The translations under genes and the position numbers were made by a program. The notes under the pieces are model-generated. The model was not told where the DNA came from, ran no database searches, and saw only the letters and a program-made list of their open reading frames with translations. A stretch of 64,000 bases of DNA. It comes from Luscinia megarhynchos. Its lineage: Eukaryota > Chordata > Aves > Passeriformes > Turdidae. This document shows positions 24,601 to 38,658 of this stretch, one piece after another; positions within the stretch are counted from its first letter, which is position 1, and each line of letters opens with the position of its first letter. Where the stretch lies: the NCBI GenBank assembly GCA_034336665.1, contig CM067585.1, forward strand, positions 176,501-240,500. Direction: 5' to 3'.

Positions 24601-27600
24601 TGGAAATTTTAGTTGGTGCAGAGGTAGCTCAGGGTGACATTTTGCAGACTGACAAAAAACTCGCTTAAATCCCCAAACAAAAACTGCTGGTCTGTCCTTT
24701 AGATACTGGATTCTGTGTGTGCGTAGTGTCTTAGTCCTGTTGGCAAAGACACATCATGGCAGTGTCACCTTGACATGCACATCAGACACAAGTCAATAGG
24801 ACCCTCCAGGGATGCAGCCCCTTGGAGAAGAGCAGTGGTGAGCTGTCATCCTCCTGGTACAAGGGAGTCCTCCTGTCTTTCATGTACCATGAAAACTCAG
24901 CTGCTCATTTGGTCTGAAAAATCTTGAAATCCAGCATTAGGCCAAAGTTTTCTGGCTTAAATACCTGTTTTACAGCTGTTGTTTGGCAGTGAATTGACAG
25001 GCAAGATGGAAATTGCGTGTTTAAATTGTGGGGTGGTTGTTGGTCTGAAGTCAGAAGTCACCTAACCAGCATCCCTGTTTCTCCTGCGTGAGTCTGTGTA
25101 AGGGTATAGAGGCAGTAGAAGGCTGTTTATCATGTAAACACACCCTGACATAGACAGAAGGCAGACCCCTGTAGCTCGTAGGAGGAAGGGGCTACATTCC
25201 ATGCAAGAAAACAGCATTTTTAGGACCCTTTGTAGCATGCATTACAATTTGAGCAGGGAGAAACCACGTGGGATGAATCCCAGGCACTTCCTGGTGTCCC
25301 TCCATTCCTCCTCCTGGGAAGTACCAGCACTGCTCCTGTGTCCCTCCATTCCTCCTGGGATTGGTGCTGGTGGCAGATGCTGATATCCCTGCTTTTTTAT
25401 CTCCAACTGCCAACTTGAAAGTTGAGTGTGTGTGGTGAGAAGCTAGTGAGAGTCTTGGTGAGTACGCACATGAAGTAGCAACGTGATAAACTCAGTGTGG
25501 GCTGCGTGGTCCAGCTGTGAGAATAACTTTCACCAAGGAAAAGCTGGAAGCTTTTGGGGCCTGAAGAGGAGTTCAGGTGCAGAGAAAATGTGAGTTTTCA
25601 GCTGTTCTAGTCAAAATGTTTTGAGGACCCCCACACTTTCTCGAAGAGGGGGAACAACTGGAAAGAGAAACTGTTTTGGAAGGTGAAGAATGTAGGGTAC
25701 ATATATATTGCTTTTCCATGAATTTTCAGGTGCAGCCAGCCCCCTCCCCCCAGGTGTTAAAACATGATGGAAAAGGGGTCTTGCAGACATGTGAGTTTGC
25801 TGGCTCACACAGATGAGCTGCTTTCATTCTTTAGGGCTTTCTGAAAAATTCAACATTGTCAGGATGGCCCTGGAGAAGGGAGTTTATCTGCAATGGGAGC
25901 AACTGCATCAACATGGGAAGGGTTTGCTGGTGGTAGTGGGGGAAAATGGCCGCGTGCTGAATCCCTCTGATACTGCTTCTGGCGTGTGCCATAGTTTCTT
26001 CAGACTTCTGGAGGAGTTTGTTGTTGCTGTTGTAACTGCTGCTTCTGTTATTTCCATCAGGTCTACGTAGATGCTGCCTTCAAAAAACACTTCCTTTGTT
26101 TATGGGTGGCACTATCAGTTTGTTTGCTCCCACCTGTCACTGCTCTTTCCTTTGCTCCTCCAGGAAATGCTGGAATAAAGCTGGGATTGGTTGATGAGGT
26201 CAGAGTAGCTGTTGTGCCCATCCTGGTGCAGGACCCCATCCCTGCCCTTCTCTTCAGTGAGGTTTGGGATGCTTCATCCCCTTGATAACGAGAACCCAAG
26301 GGACTTGTGGTGTACAAGCATTTTTGTCTCAAAAAATGACCTTTTTTCCTCTGTTTGCACACTGAAGCAAGCTTTTTTATTTTGTTTCATTCAGAGCAAG
26401 ATGCTTTGTGTAGCTGGTGTCTCCCATCCCCTCAGTTTTGGGGCACCAGTGCAGAAAACATTCCTCTTCTTGGTTCAGGTGCTCTTCCTCCCACCTGCAA
26501 ACACCCGTCGGATGCTGGTGGGGAGATCAGCAGTGGCACAGACAGTGTTAGTGGCTTCATGTTTTGCAGCTACTGCTCTTGGCTTAGTTAAAAATGATGA
26601 TTGACTCTCTTCATCTAGCCTGATGATGGTGTATGGCGATACTCCTTTTGCAAAGATGTGCTTTATTAAAAACAGAGTCCCTGTTGCATGATGAATCCAG
26701 GGGGAGCGCTCGGGGAAACGGAATCTATTAGTGCTCCTTGCCTGCGTGCCTGCAGAGGCAGGAATGGGAGCAGATAATGGACATGAGGGATGAATTCACA
26801 AAGCAAGGAGGCTTGCAATTACAGAGGAATTTGGTATTTCACTCTGATGCTTTTCTTGCAGGTTTATTTCTTTTTGTAATTGAGCTGAACTCTCCAGCAT
26901 GAGCATTGCTTGATGATTGCACTGGTGGGTTTGATCTGCAAAGGCTGGTCATCTGGGAATGCAAATACATTATGCACAGTATATGAAAATACAGTGGAAT
27001 TAAACTTTTTTCTCCTTTTTTGGGGTAGATGCACAGCTGGATCTGTGCCAGTGGTAAGGCTGTCTGCAGATACAGGTGAAGGAGAGGTGCCAGTGCCCTG
27101 TGCCTGCAGCTCCATCACACACAGGTTCAGGAGGCTGGCAGGTGTGCACGGAGCTCATTGGTGTCTCAGTGAGGTGCTAACCTGGTTGCAGGGTTTGCCT
27201 CTGTTTCCTGGGCTGATGCTGCTGGGGGAAGTCGTTGTATGTTAACCATTTCTCACGATTTCTCAGCACAAACAGTTGTAAATCATTCCTGTGGTACTAG
27301 CAGATGCAGAAAGCTCTCAACCCTGCTTTTGCTGTGCAGAGGTACCACCTCCTGCCTGGCTTTTGAAAACACAAATGTAAGGAAACAAAGAACTCTGCCC
27401 TTTTGATGTATTAACTACAGAATCAGCTGAAAATTTATGGATAGATTCTTCTTGTTTTGGAAGCAGGTTAACCTTCTGAAACTTCTGACTGTGGCAGAAA
27501 ACCAAGGAGTGATACTGAAACTGAGGTTTAAATAATTGTAACTTTCATAGCACTTCAGCTTTACCACTAGGAAAACACTATGGGATTGGTGAAGAACATT

Positions 27601-30600
27601 TGTTTTTTTACTGAAACACTTGTTCTAGTAAATTTTCTAGACTGGGGGGGAGAGAACATCAACTGGAGCTGCAGCTGTGCCCCTCTGTAATAGGAGGTTT
27701 GTAAGTGAGTGGTTCCTGTCTACCTCAAGTATCTGCTTGAGTTTTTCCCCAATTCCCTTCAACAGAAGCACTCCCTGAGAAAATATTTTGAGACATTTCT
27801 TTAAAACAAAAAATAACTGGAGAAAGAAGAGCACAAGCCCCTCTCTATTGTGAAATGTCAGAGCTTTGCTGTTGGAGCAAGAGCGTTTGGGATTTAGGAA
27901 AACAGGGCAGATATGCAACCGGCTGGACCCCACAAGATTGAGCATCATCTCAACATCTCTATGTCAGCCAAGCCCAGCAGTTGTTCAGTTCCACATCTCC
28001 AGAAGAAACAGTGACTGGGTAATGTGCAGTTTTTGTCTGTTTTTCCAAGTTAATGTTCTTGCCCTGCTTTCCCACCCGTGGACTGTGGTTTTGCCTAGTC
28101 ATAAAATGTTGCATGGGTGCAGTCAGTTCAGGTGCTGCAAGTCAGAGACGTCTGGGGATGAGTCACTAGAGCTCAGGATGGGACAGGTTTCTCAAAAACA
28201 AGAAAACAGGCTTTGTGAAAACTTAAAATTAAGAGTTGATTCCCACACCTCTTGGTATCAGAAGTGATGAGCTCTTTAATGGTGCATTGGGAAATTTGAG
28301 GCTTGAAATTTGTTGCTGTGTTTAAAAAAAAAAAAAGGCGTTTTTGCTGCTCCAAGTAGTGAATTATATTTTTTTAAATGCAAATTGGAAAAAAATGCAA
28401 AATGGAAAAAAAAATTAGTTTGGAGCAGAGCAGCTATGTGATTTTTAAGTTGATGGTTTGTCACACGAGTAATTAGCCACTGTGATACCCAGCACAGCCT
28501 CTGCTGGCTTTTGCAGTGATCATATATGTGATCTGCACTTACTGCAGAGAAAAATGGATGTGGCACTAGCATTTTAGTTGGAGGACTGGATTTTTTGTGT
28601 TGAGTCACTGTAAATGGGGATGTGTGTTTTTCATTTGGAATCTGAGATCCACCCATCTGGTAGTAGTGAAGTGTTTGATATAAACACCTGCAGCAGAAGC
28701 CTATGCAGCCATTCCCAATGGCACGAGCGTGTGTGTCTGCTTGTGTGGCACCTTCTTATTTTAAACCATGCTGGAAGTTGGTTTTGCTGCTTAAAATGAA
28801 CTTTGGTAAGTAGCAGCTCGCTGGGTGACCACTAATTGATTTAATTGCTGCTCTTAATATGAAATATGTTGTGGGTTATGGAAGCGTGTTGTGCTGCTCC
28901 ACAGGACTTGACGGACGCTGTCCCAGATGAGGGACGTGTTCCGTGTCCCCGTGCAGGCACGGCCCTGCCGTGAGCAGCTCCGGCCGCCGTGGTGTTCCCC
29001 GCCCCGCTGCTACGGCATGGCTTTTTCTCAAAAGCTGTGTTTGACAAGGCCTGGGAGCAGAAGTGAAGCACAGAGAAGAGTTACTCACCTTTTTATTTTT
29101 CCTCTTGTATTCAGAAGCACTGATCTTCCCTGCTGTTCTCAAGACTGAGTTCTGCAGTGCTGTTGGTGAAACGCTTTAAAAGTGCACTGCACCATGCAAA
29201 GAGAAACACATTTTTGAGGAAAAAAATTCCAATATTAAACTAAAAAATGAGTAGATAATCATGGTGAAGTGCTGTTTCCTTCTGGCATATTGCTGTCTCA
29301 TGCAGGTGGCACTGCATCAGTACATTGTGCAATAAAGATCTATTTCGAGAAAGGAAAAAAAGAGGCCAGAGTTTATGGGATCTTCCTCCAAATCCAACAG
29401 AAGGATGTCTTACGCTAGGGGGATTATTAAATCTGAGCAATATGAGTTGCAAAATAACTTGTTATACTGCTGTTTGCAGAGGCCACTGTGTGAAGGCAAA
29501 TGGGCGTTCTGTGCCCTTCCTGGAGGCTCGTGCTGTGCTCCTGTGTCCTGGGCTCTGCTCACTTGTTTTGGGTCCTTAACCTCAGAGGTCTGCTCTTAAT
29601 GACTGAAGAGCTCAGTTCGTGGTATGAAGTCAACCTGTGCTTGAACGGCTGCAGTATTCAGGCATTTCTCCCATAGAGTTGGGGGTTTCCATCCTCCTGC
29701 TTTTGTGTGCTTTGCCAAAGGTGCTTAAAGCTCATGGGCATTTATACAGCACTGGCTGCTGTTGCTAGAGTGTGTGCTTAATCCCAGAGATTTCTGGGTT
29801 AACATCCCAGATTTGAACTGGTGCTGTGTTTTGTTGAATCCCATAGGGAAAAATTGATATTTATTGCTGTGGATACTTGGGGGATCCAAAGGGCTGCTGA
29901 AATCTGGGCATTGAGGCTGTGATGCTCATAGTCTGCTTCACTAAATCTGCCCTTCATGCTCAGGACTGTTAATCCACACGGAGACAAGGAATTTGTTTCT
30001 TCTCCCAGAGGAGAGACTGGTCCTGGATGCTGCAGCTCTGTGCAGGTCAGCAGACAGCAGCCTCATTCACAGGGATCTGTAATTAATGTCGGCTCTTGAG
30101 CGCTGAGTAATTGGGAGCAGCAATTGGATGGTAGCTTAAGAGTAGGAGCATGGTTTAATAAAATAAAACAAACAGGCTTGCAGTCGTGATGTCAGCAGGT
30201 AAAACACCTGGGAAGCGGCAAAGGCACGTGGCAGTGACGCCAGCGAGGTCTGTGCTCAACGCAGCGCTTCAGAGGCGGGGCAGTGACCAAAGCCTGCGGG
30301 GCAGGGCAGCTCCTCATCTCCTTCCCTGGGTGCTGAGCTGGGGACACAGCCTGGTAAGGCAGATACTTTCTAAACATCTCCCATGCTTAGGAATACGAGA
30401 ATTAAATGTTCATGTTGTGGAGTTATAGTTCGCTTCAAAAGAGTTTTTGCAACTTGTTTAGCTGGGGAGCTGGAGTGAGCTCAGGCTGTGCAGTGGTGTC
30501 CTAACCAGAGACCAGCTCATTATATTTGTTTATGTCTTGTTTTTGCTTTTTACTCTTAAATTACACTTCTTGCCACTGTGAGGGCTCCCATTTCTCTGCT

Positions 30601-33600
30601 TTTATTTTCTGTATTGCCCTGCTCACAGCTTACACTGGTGAGGAAGTGCCTCCCAGCTAGCTCAACCTGCTCAGACCTCATTTGTATGTTCATTATTTTC
30701 ATCTTAGAGAGGAAGAGGCGACTATTTACCTTCAGATTGTGTGTATAGAAAGAGAACTGAAGGATGTGCAAAGGAGGTAGGTGAATTAAGAATGTATTTA
30801 TTGGAGGACCAAAGAGCGGGTTTGGCAGGAGCCACTTGGCTGGGGCACCTGAGTGAGGTCACCGATGCTTTTTGCTCTCTCCACTCTTTCACCCTGGCCT
30901 CATTTGAAGGGTCTTCTCATGGCAGTTTTAACCCGAACAATGATATCACCAGAGCCTGCAGAAAAGAGGATTTATGTGGTATTTTATTCCCTTGTGCTGC
31001 ATGAATGTGGATTTCAGCAATATTGTTGTGTGGCTCCTGCTGTCAGCAGCACAGTGAAAAGAGTGGCTCACTTGTCTGGAATTGTGACTGTGGGACTCAC
31101 AGCCCTTTAGCAGCATAATTTTGGCTGGGGCTCTCCATTTAGTCCCCAGTACTGAGCAAGACAAATTAATTTTGGGTCAAAAATACTGAGAATAATATGG
31201 CTTATTCTTAATTTGCTGTTGCTTTTAATACTTGATAAATACCTGAGCTGTCTGAATGTCTGTGAGTCTGTGGAGCTTTCAGCTGGATGAAGCACTCTTG
31301 GGCTCAGTGCATCTTCAGCTGTGCATGAAGCAATTGCACAACTAGGATTTAAGTGTAAAAAAGAGGAAAATAAGCAAAACTTCTCCAAAAAAACATGGTG
31401 ATTGTTGCTACCACCACTATATTGTTGAGAGTTTGTGTGTATACACACAAGCACACACTTCGAATAGAATAAGGATTATTCTGAAACCTAACCCATAAAA
31501 TAGGTATCCATGGGATGCTAAATTGTGTATATAAGGCCAGTAGCTTATCCAGAAAGCACCTTTAACCCCATGTACAATTTATTTTAATAGGGAAAAATTT
31601 AAACCAGCTACTGTTTACTGCTAAAGAAAATATATTTGTCTTTATTGGCTCTTCATTTATTTAAAAATATTGCGATGCTAAAACAACTGGAAGCTGTTTA
31701 TTGTTGTCTTCTCAGCTGGTTGGTGGCCAGCAGTGTTCTGGCTCTGCCGTGGCAGGTTGCATTGACACAGGGGGCAGTGGGGAAAGCTGGTTTACAACTT
31801 CCAAGTGCTGCCCCAGTTTCCCCAGTGCACATGCCCGCCTGACTTCATGCCCAAGCTCCCTTTAATGCCCTCGGGGACGTTAAAATTCTCCCAGTGTAAT
31901 ACAGGATAAAAGGGGGAGGACTGGGGAGAAAGGTGTAAGTTGGTGGGAGAGGGGGGCGTGGGCAGCCCCTGGAAGTGGGGAGAAGGTTGGAGGGAATCGG
32001 GGGGGGTGGAAGAAAGCAGGGATAATGGAAGAAAGAGCAGGTCTGGTGCAGCCAGACAGGAGGGTAGGAGTGATCCTTTTAGTGCTCGTTGTCTGTGGAG
32101 CTCCTGGGTGGAGCAGTGGTTGGATCAGCAGGATCAAATGTGGCTGGAGGGGAAGGTGCTGCAGTGTTTTGTTCAGAAACACAAGGGCCAGCCAGGAATG
32201 GCAGTGTGATACTCAGCACTAGCCCTGCTGTGATGTGCTGTGTGGCAGAGGTGGGTGTTGAAGAGGTAGAAAATACCTCTTGAGAGCTGGTGGAATGTGG
32301 CTGTGCTGGTGTGTTTGTTCAGTGAAATCACAGCCCACAGCAGCCTCCCACACCAACCCATCCAGCGCCGAAAGGAGGGCGGCAACCAAAAATATGAGCA
32401 AACAGCCTCTGAATGTGGGTGCAAAATGTATTTCTGACCCCTCCCTGCTGTATTGAGGGTGAACACAACTTCCCTTTCCGTTCTGTAGTCTGAAGAAAGC
32501 GATGTTTGCGTACATTTCCTCCATGCAAATAACTGCAGCAACCCTGGGCCGATGCCTGAGCTGAGCAGCGGGTGCTGCGGGAGCCAGCATGGATCCTTAC
32601 TTGGGCTCAGTGGTGAAAAAACCCTCACAACACCATCTTATCTTCCATCCCATTCTTTAAATCACTGCTCTCCCTTCCCCCCATGATGGTGTTTAATATC
32701 CTGTTCACTGTTTCCTCCTTGTAGCCAGGCTGCTGGCTGGAGCTCAGCTGCTGTGCCCTGGTGAGCCATTAGTGCATCAGGATGGGGTCTGGGCAGTAAT
32801 TCAAAGCAGGCGTGAGCACAGCTCCCTGTGGGATAGGCTGCCATGGCTCTGTGGGCAGGCAGAAGGTGTCACCATCATTAGTTTAGTTCTGCAGCAGACC
32901 TGGGGGTGATAGAGTCCTCCCTGGGTGTTTGCTGTCCCAGGGGATCAAAGGGATTCCTGATAACTGAGCAGCTGAAATGAAGCATCCCCATTGTCTGCCT
33001 TTAACAGAGATACTGAATGGCGATGAACCAAAACCATCAGGATAGGCACTGAGGTGCCATCTCTCTGTCCTGTGGGTCAGTACAGGATTGAGAGGATTGC
33101 CTGAAACGGTCACTTCTTTGCTGTAAACTTCTGAGAACTACCCTCCCATTCTGAAGTCTCAGACTGTCAGTGGTTTCTGTGCTCTGGAGTCACCTGAATC
33201 TTGCCAAAGAAACAGGGGATTATTTAATGAAAATGGCATTTCCAAGCTGTGTGTTAAAGCATCCAGAACACCATGTTATGTCTTCTCCCCATTGGTGACA
33301 CTGCACAGCCAGTGTGGGAATTCAACAGCAGTTTTGATTCAAAGCCATCTTCAGTGAAAATGGTTGTTTGTAATTGCGTTGCACGAGATGTGTCAATAGA
33401 TATAATTAGGGAATGAAAACTGCTGCACACCCCTAATTAAGGGGATTAAAAACTCAAGCTGCCTGATTTCACTGCTGGACGGAAAAAACAGACTGGTGGA
33501 AAAGGCTGGAGGCCGAGTCTTGGGGAGCTGGGAGGGATTCTGCTGCAGTCTGTTGGCTCAGGAGAGCAGCTCTGGGAGGTGACAGGACTTAGCTGCTCTG

Positions 33601-35779
33601 CTACATGCCCATAACCGACTGTTGACTGCACATGATGGTATTTAATTGCTGCTTCATATTCCCCTTTTGTTTGGTTCCTGTTTCTGGTGGGGATGGGAGG
33701 ATTTTCATCCCTGCCAGCCGTGCTGGGCTGCAGCCTTGAGAAGGTGCAGGTGTGTCACCCCGTGTCAGTTTGGTGTCCTGGTGTCTTCCATCATCTCAGT
33801 AACCAGCCCCAACTCTTTGGCTGTTCTGGACAGTGCTGTGGGATCTTGTTGTGTAGAAGCAGAAGCAAGATGTGTGTGAGGACACAGGGCAGAACCTCCA
33901 GGCATCCCTGAGGTGCTTTTTGCGTGCATGAAACAGGCCAAATTGTGCAAATAGAGGACAAAGAACATTGTGCAATGGAAATATTAGGAAGCTGTGCTCA
34001 CTGAGGGCTTTTCCCTAGCCTTGCGAAGAGGATAATGACTTTGTTATGGGCTGGGAAGTGCCCACAAGGATGTCTCATTAATCCAAGCACTGATATTCCA
34101 TTGCTTTTTTTACTCTGGATGAGCGTCACCTGCGCTGTGGTGCAGGATCCCTGGAGGGGTTCTGGAGAACATCCTCTGCGTGGGAGATGTTGCAAAACCC
34201 GCCTTGATTTTCCAGGAACCGTCTTCTTTGCTACCTGCTCGTGGAGCCACTCCAGGATCAAGTGTGGCACTGTGGTCACTGAGCATCACGAGCAGGAAAG
34301 CTGGGATGAAAACTGTCCCTATGGAGGTGGTATGAAGTGTGTGAGCATGTTCCTGGGACATACAGTTCTGCATTTACTGGGCAGCATCCTTCTGGGGCCC
34401 TGGTGGCGCTGGAGTTTGTCCCAGTCAAAGGGAGTCAGTACCATGAGGCTTTACAAACTGCTGCTGACCCTGGCTCTGGTGTTGGGGGAACAGCTGAGTG
34501 GCTGGTTTTGTGCCTGTTGCCTGTGGACCAGGTCTGTTGGGAACATGGTTATGCCCAGGTTTTGGATGTTTGCCTGCTCTCCTTGGGCATAGACCAGAGG
34601 CTGCAGATGTGCAGTGGGTTTTTTTGGGGGGGAGTGGTGCAGTTTAACCAGTTTAACCATCACCTGCAATATTGTTTTGAAAAGGAGAATATAAAAGAGG
34701 GGAGCTTTCTGGAAGAGGTGTCTCCTCACCTCCCTCCTGTGCAGAGTGCCCACAGAAGATGCTTTGCTGCTCCCAGTCTTGAGGCAAGGTCAGCAGCATC
34801 CCAGTTTGCATTCCCCATTGCTTTGTGCCTTGGGGAGCTGCAGCCAGCTTGGAGTGGGCTCTGCTGCTTTTCATGGAGGGCCTCAATTAGCTCTTAGTGG
34901 GCTCTAAAACCAAGCTGCCTGCTCTTGAGAGTTTTCAAGTTGTTGAAGGTTGGGTTCTTTCTGTGATACTGGGAGTTTACAGCTCAAGGTTTGTGGTGGG
35001 AATGGATTTCTTCTCCTCTGTGCTGTTGCATGGGATGCTGAGCTCTTAAAGAAGAGGAGACTTCAGAAAGGGGTCAGCCTTCCTAAACAAAGCCTAGCCC
35101 AGCTCAGGAGCAGCACAGGCTGCTGCGTGCTGATTCCTGCAGTGTTTGTTCCCACCCAGCGAAACTCAGCTTCACAGCCCCCCTGCTCGCTGACTCGTTC
35201 CCTGGGGCTCCTCAGAGCTCTTGCTGTCCCACTTGTGTCTCCAGACTGGCATCCGTGTCTGTGCTGGGTCTGGCTAGCTCCATGCTGGTGGTTGCTGAGG
35301 AGATCTCCAGCTTCTTCATCCCCTGTGTTGCTCTGCAGGTGTAAGTGATTGGGGCTTGGCCAGAAAACCAAGAATTGAGAAATTTAGTAGATAATCTGCA
35401 GCTGGCCAATGCCTTCCTGCACTCATAGGTAAGGGTCGTTAATATTTAAAAGTGCAATGTTCAGGCTGATAATTACTGTAAAGGTAATTTTAGTTACCTT
35501 GCAGCCCTCGTTTCACTGCTCGATGGTGGCGGTGAGCATGTGAGAGCAAACCAGGTAAATCAGCTCAGCCTGGTAGCTGTGCAGCTTCTTAAAACTCATG
35601 AAAACAGCACAAAACCCCATTTGCTGCTCCCCTGGCAGACCCAGGTGCCACTGGGTTAGCCACCGTGTCCCGGGAGTTCCCCTCACTGCAGGCTCTTGAG
35701 AGGGAGAATGATGTTTCCTCCTTTAAATATGTTTGGAGTGTTGCTGTCAGGAGAAAAGGTCTTGGAATCAACTTAGGGT
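24601..35779. other. Intron 1 segment, nothing specific
   Basis: About 11 kb of ordinary intronic sequence. Minor features are a local duplication with GTCCCTCCATTCCTCC twice (about 25,297-25,360), A-rich runs near 28,322-28,336, a perfect 18-bp palindrome at 31,433-31,450 and a G-rich purine run near 31,905-32,055. No exon, RNA gene or intact element is supported. Confidence 0.5.
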
Positions 35780-36205
35780 AGTTGAGTGCTAACTTAAGTG
35801 TCATTAACAAGCTGAGGGAGTTGTAGGTATTCAGCCTTGAGAAGAGAAAGCTCTAGGGAGAGCTTAGAGCCCGTTCCAGTGCCTAAAGGTGCTTATGAAT
35901 CAGAGGGAGAGTGACTTTTTTACACAGGCAGATAGTATGAGAACAAAGAAGAATGACCTCAAACTGATAGAGGGCAGGATTAGGTGGGATAGTGGGGAGA
36001 AATTCTTCCCTGGGAGGGTGGGGAGACCCTGGCACAGGGTCCCCAGAGAAGCTGTCCCTGGGTCCCTGGGAGTGTCCAAGGCCAGGCTGGATGGGGCTTG
36101 GGGCATTCTGGGGTAGTGGAAGCTGTCCCTGCCTGTGGCAGGGGCTGTAACGAGATAAGCTTTCAGGTCTCTTCCCACCCAAACCGTTCTAGGGTTCTGT
36201 AATGA
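35780..36205 (+). mobile_element. CR1 LINE 3' fragment
   Basis: Sense CR1 signatures in order are ATTCAGCCTTGAGAAGAGAA, GGTGGGATAGTGGGGAGAAA, TTCTTCCCTGGGAGGGTGGG, CTGGCACAGGGTCCCCAGAG, CTGGATGGGGCTTGGGGCAT and CTCTTCCCACCCAAACCGTT. It ends at a degenerate terminal repeat near 36,205. Confidence 0.92.
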
Positions 36206-38536
36206 TTGATGGCAGTTTTGGAGCAGTAAGCCCAGCAGAAAGGCAGGGTTGAGGATGTTTTCATCCAACTCTTTCAGCCAGCTTTCATGAGGGCTCAGCT
36301 GAGAACAAGCCTAGCGCTTGTTCTCCCAGCCCTTCCTGTAAGTGGCTCCCTCAGATAGCTTAAATATTGTGCATTTCTTGTGTGCTAGTAACATCCGAGT
36401 AACTGCGTGGTTATGGCTATTTTTAATGAATTCAGGGCGTTGTACCAGGGTGCAGTAGATGTATTTGAGGCAGTTGGGTGAATGCAAATTGCATTGCAAC
36501 CGTGAAGGAACAAATGAAGCTCTTAAGTGGGGTGTCCTTGGCACGCATGTGTCCATTGGCCCAAATGTGTGAACTGGGGCTGTCAGTGATGGAGCCTGTT
36601 AGGAGGTTTTAGCACCAAGCATCCTTCTGGCTCTTGGTGCAGCAGCGGTTCATCCTGGCGGGTGCCTCTGTGTCTGTGTGTGTGTGTGTGCAGGGATGGT
36701 GTTTATCTAGCAGGCAGCTCTTTATCAAAGGAGTGTGCAGGGCCCTCTGGGCTTCTAATTATAGCTTTGGTTTGGAAGCAACCAAAGGGAGAGCAACAAA
36801 AGCAAAAAGTGCTTTACTCCCATTCTTGGGAAACTGTAAGGAAAGAATATGAGCCCTGTTATGTTAAACCTTGAGTGTAAATGAGGCACAGTGTAAGTAA
36901 ACACATCTGTGTTCAGGCAGGAAAAAAAATACCTTATGAATAATTCATGGCAAAAATCCTCCTGTTCAGCTGATGAAGAGCTATTGCTTATTTCTGTGGA
37001 ACTGTTGCTTTAACAAGTAGAATGCTGCTGCAGGGAGAGCCATCATCACACGCAGCGGTGGCATTGTCATCTCTGCTGTGCTGTCATCACCGCCGTGGGT
37101 ATTCCATCGGTGCAGAGCCAGGAGCGGCTGTGCTGCAGTGACCTGCTGGGACAGAGCCTGGCCTTGCCATTGCCTCCCTGAGGTGGAGTGGCTCGCTCGT
37201 GGTGCCTTTGTGAGCACCGTTCCCGCTGCTTTTCTGTGCACAGATTTCTGGCGCCTGCCGGGTGCCTGTGCTCCCGTTTCCGTGGGAGGCTGGTGCAGGG
37301 AGAAGCCCCAGGATGTTATCTGCACCACGCAGGGGCTGAGCTGCTCCTAGGGTGGGGATGGGCTTGGAGGGATCCCTCCCTCCCTCCGCAGGCTTGGGCA
37401 GATAGCGGCGCTTTGGGCAGGGAGGGTTTTGGAGGGACTGCTGCCGGGCAGGCGGAGCCCGCGGCCTCCCGGGAGGGTTTGGTTTGGTGTTTCTGCAGAA
37501 GCAGCTCCTTCCCTCAGGCACTGCTTTGAGACCCAGCCGTGCTGTTTCTGCTCTGGCGTCTGCAGGGAAGGGAGGGGAAGGGAGCTCCGGGAGTTACTGC
37601 GTGCTGCTCAATGGGAAACAGCACTTGTATGAAACTGATGCTTTTGTTAGTCTTCCTAGCCAGCTACTGCCTTGCAGTGGGAGGAGGGATAGTCTTGAGC
37701 AGCTTGATTTTGCTGGCAGTCTGGTGCACGTGCCTTCTCCGAGTCTCTCTTCTGGGTCCAGCTGCTCCAAGTTCAAGTGAGTTTTCCAGACAGGTCCTAC
37801 ATAGGCAGCCTTTCCAAACCCATTGCTGTAGACAAGACCCCAGTGACAAGTACGTGTTTTCATTTAAATTTCAGCACCTCACCAATGAGCAAAGCCCGTG
37901 AATTTCCATGTAAGGAATTCTGTAGCATCCAGGAGGATTTTTGAGGATAGGGAGGAGGAGCTCTCAGCTCCCTTTGGTTGTAATGCACTTACTGCTCCAT
38001 TTAGTCAGGTCATTTTATAAGCCCAGTCTTCAATTTGACATAAATGATTTGCTTTCAGCAGATGGTGAGCTACTATTTTTGCCCTCATTTAACTAGGAAA
38101 GCTGTACGATAGCAGGAGATGGGAGAGGAGCACGGTGCTGCCGACATGCAGTAGATTACCAGGGCTGGCCTGGTGAGAATTAAATCCGGACAGTTGTAAT
38201 GTGCCATCTGTGTTGTGTTGGGTGGTTTATTTTTCCCCATTTCAATAAGGCTCCTGAAGACTCCTGTTTCCCTCCAGGTCAGGCTGAGTGACAGCATCCT
38301 TTTTGTTCAGGATTCAAAGTACCAGCACGGAAAGACGAAGAATGTTAATTCTAAGTGGGGTTATAAAATGTCAGCATTAATTATTCCTCTAATAAAGTGT
38401 ATTAAATAAATTCTGAAAGCTTCTGAGTCTTTAAAGTACTTTAAAGTTGTTTGAATTTTTGTTGTGAGGCTTATTTTATTGCATTTGAATTTCTTGCTTT
38501 GTTTGAAACCCTCAAGCAAACACCTCTCTGCTATGG
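36206..38536. other. Intron 1 segment with a GC-richer patch
   Basis: A short GT run lies near 36,674-36,692. Between about 37,050 and 37,600 GC and CpG content rise modestly above background. No donor there can be tied to EPB41 with confidence, so I note the patch without calling an exon. Confidence 0.4.
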
Positions 38537-38658
38537 TCATAGAATCCCAGACTAGTTTGGGTTGGCAGAGACCTTAAGGTCTGTCACATTCCATCCCCCT
38601 GCCATGGCCAGGGACACCTTCCATTAGACAAGGTTGCTTCAAGCTCTGTCCAGTGTTT
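38537..38658 (-). mobile_element. CR1 LINE 3' fragment, antisense
   Basis: It starts TCATAGAATCCCAGACTAGT, then TTTGGGTTGGCAGAGACCTT, CCCCCTGCCATGGCCAGGGA and CACCTTCCATTAGACAAGGT, the reverse complement of the CR1 3' end. Confidence 0.92.
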
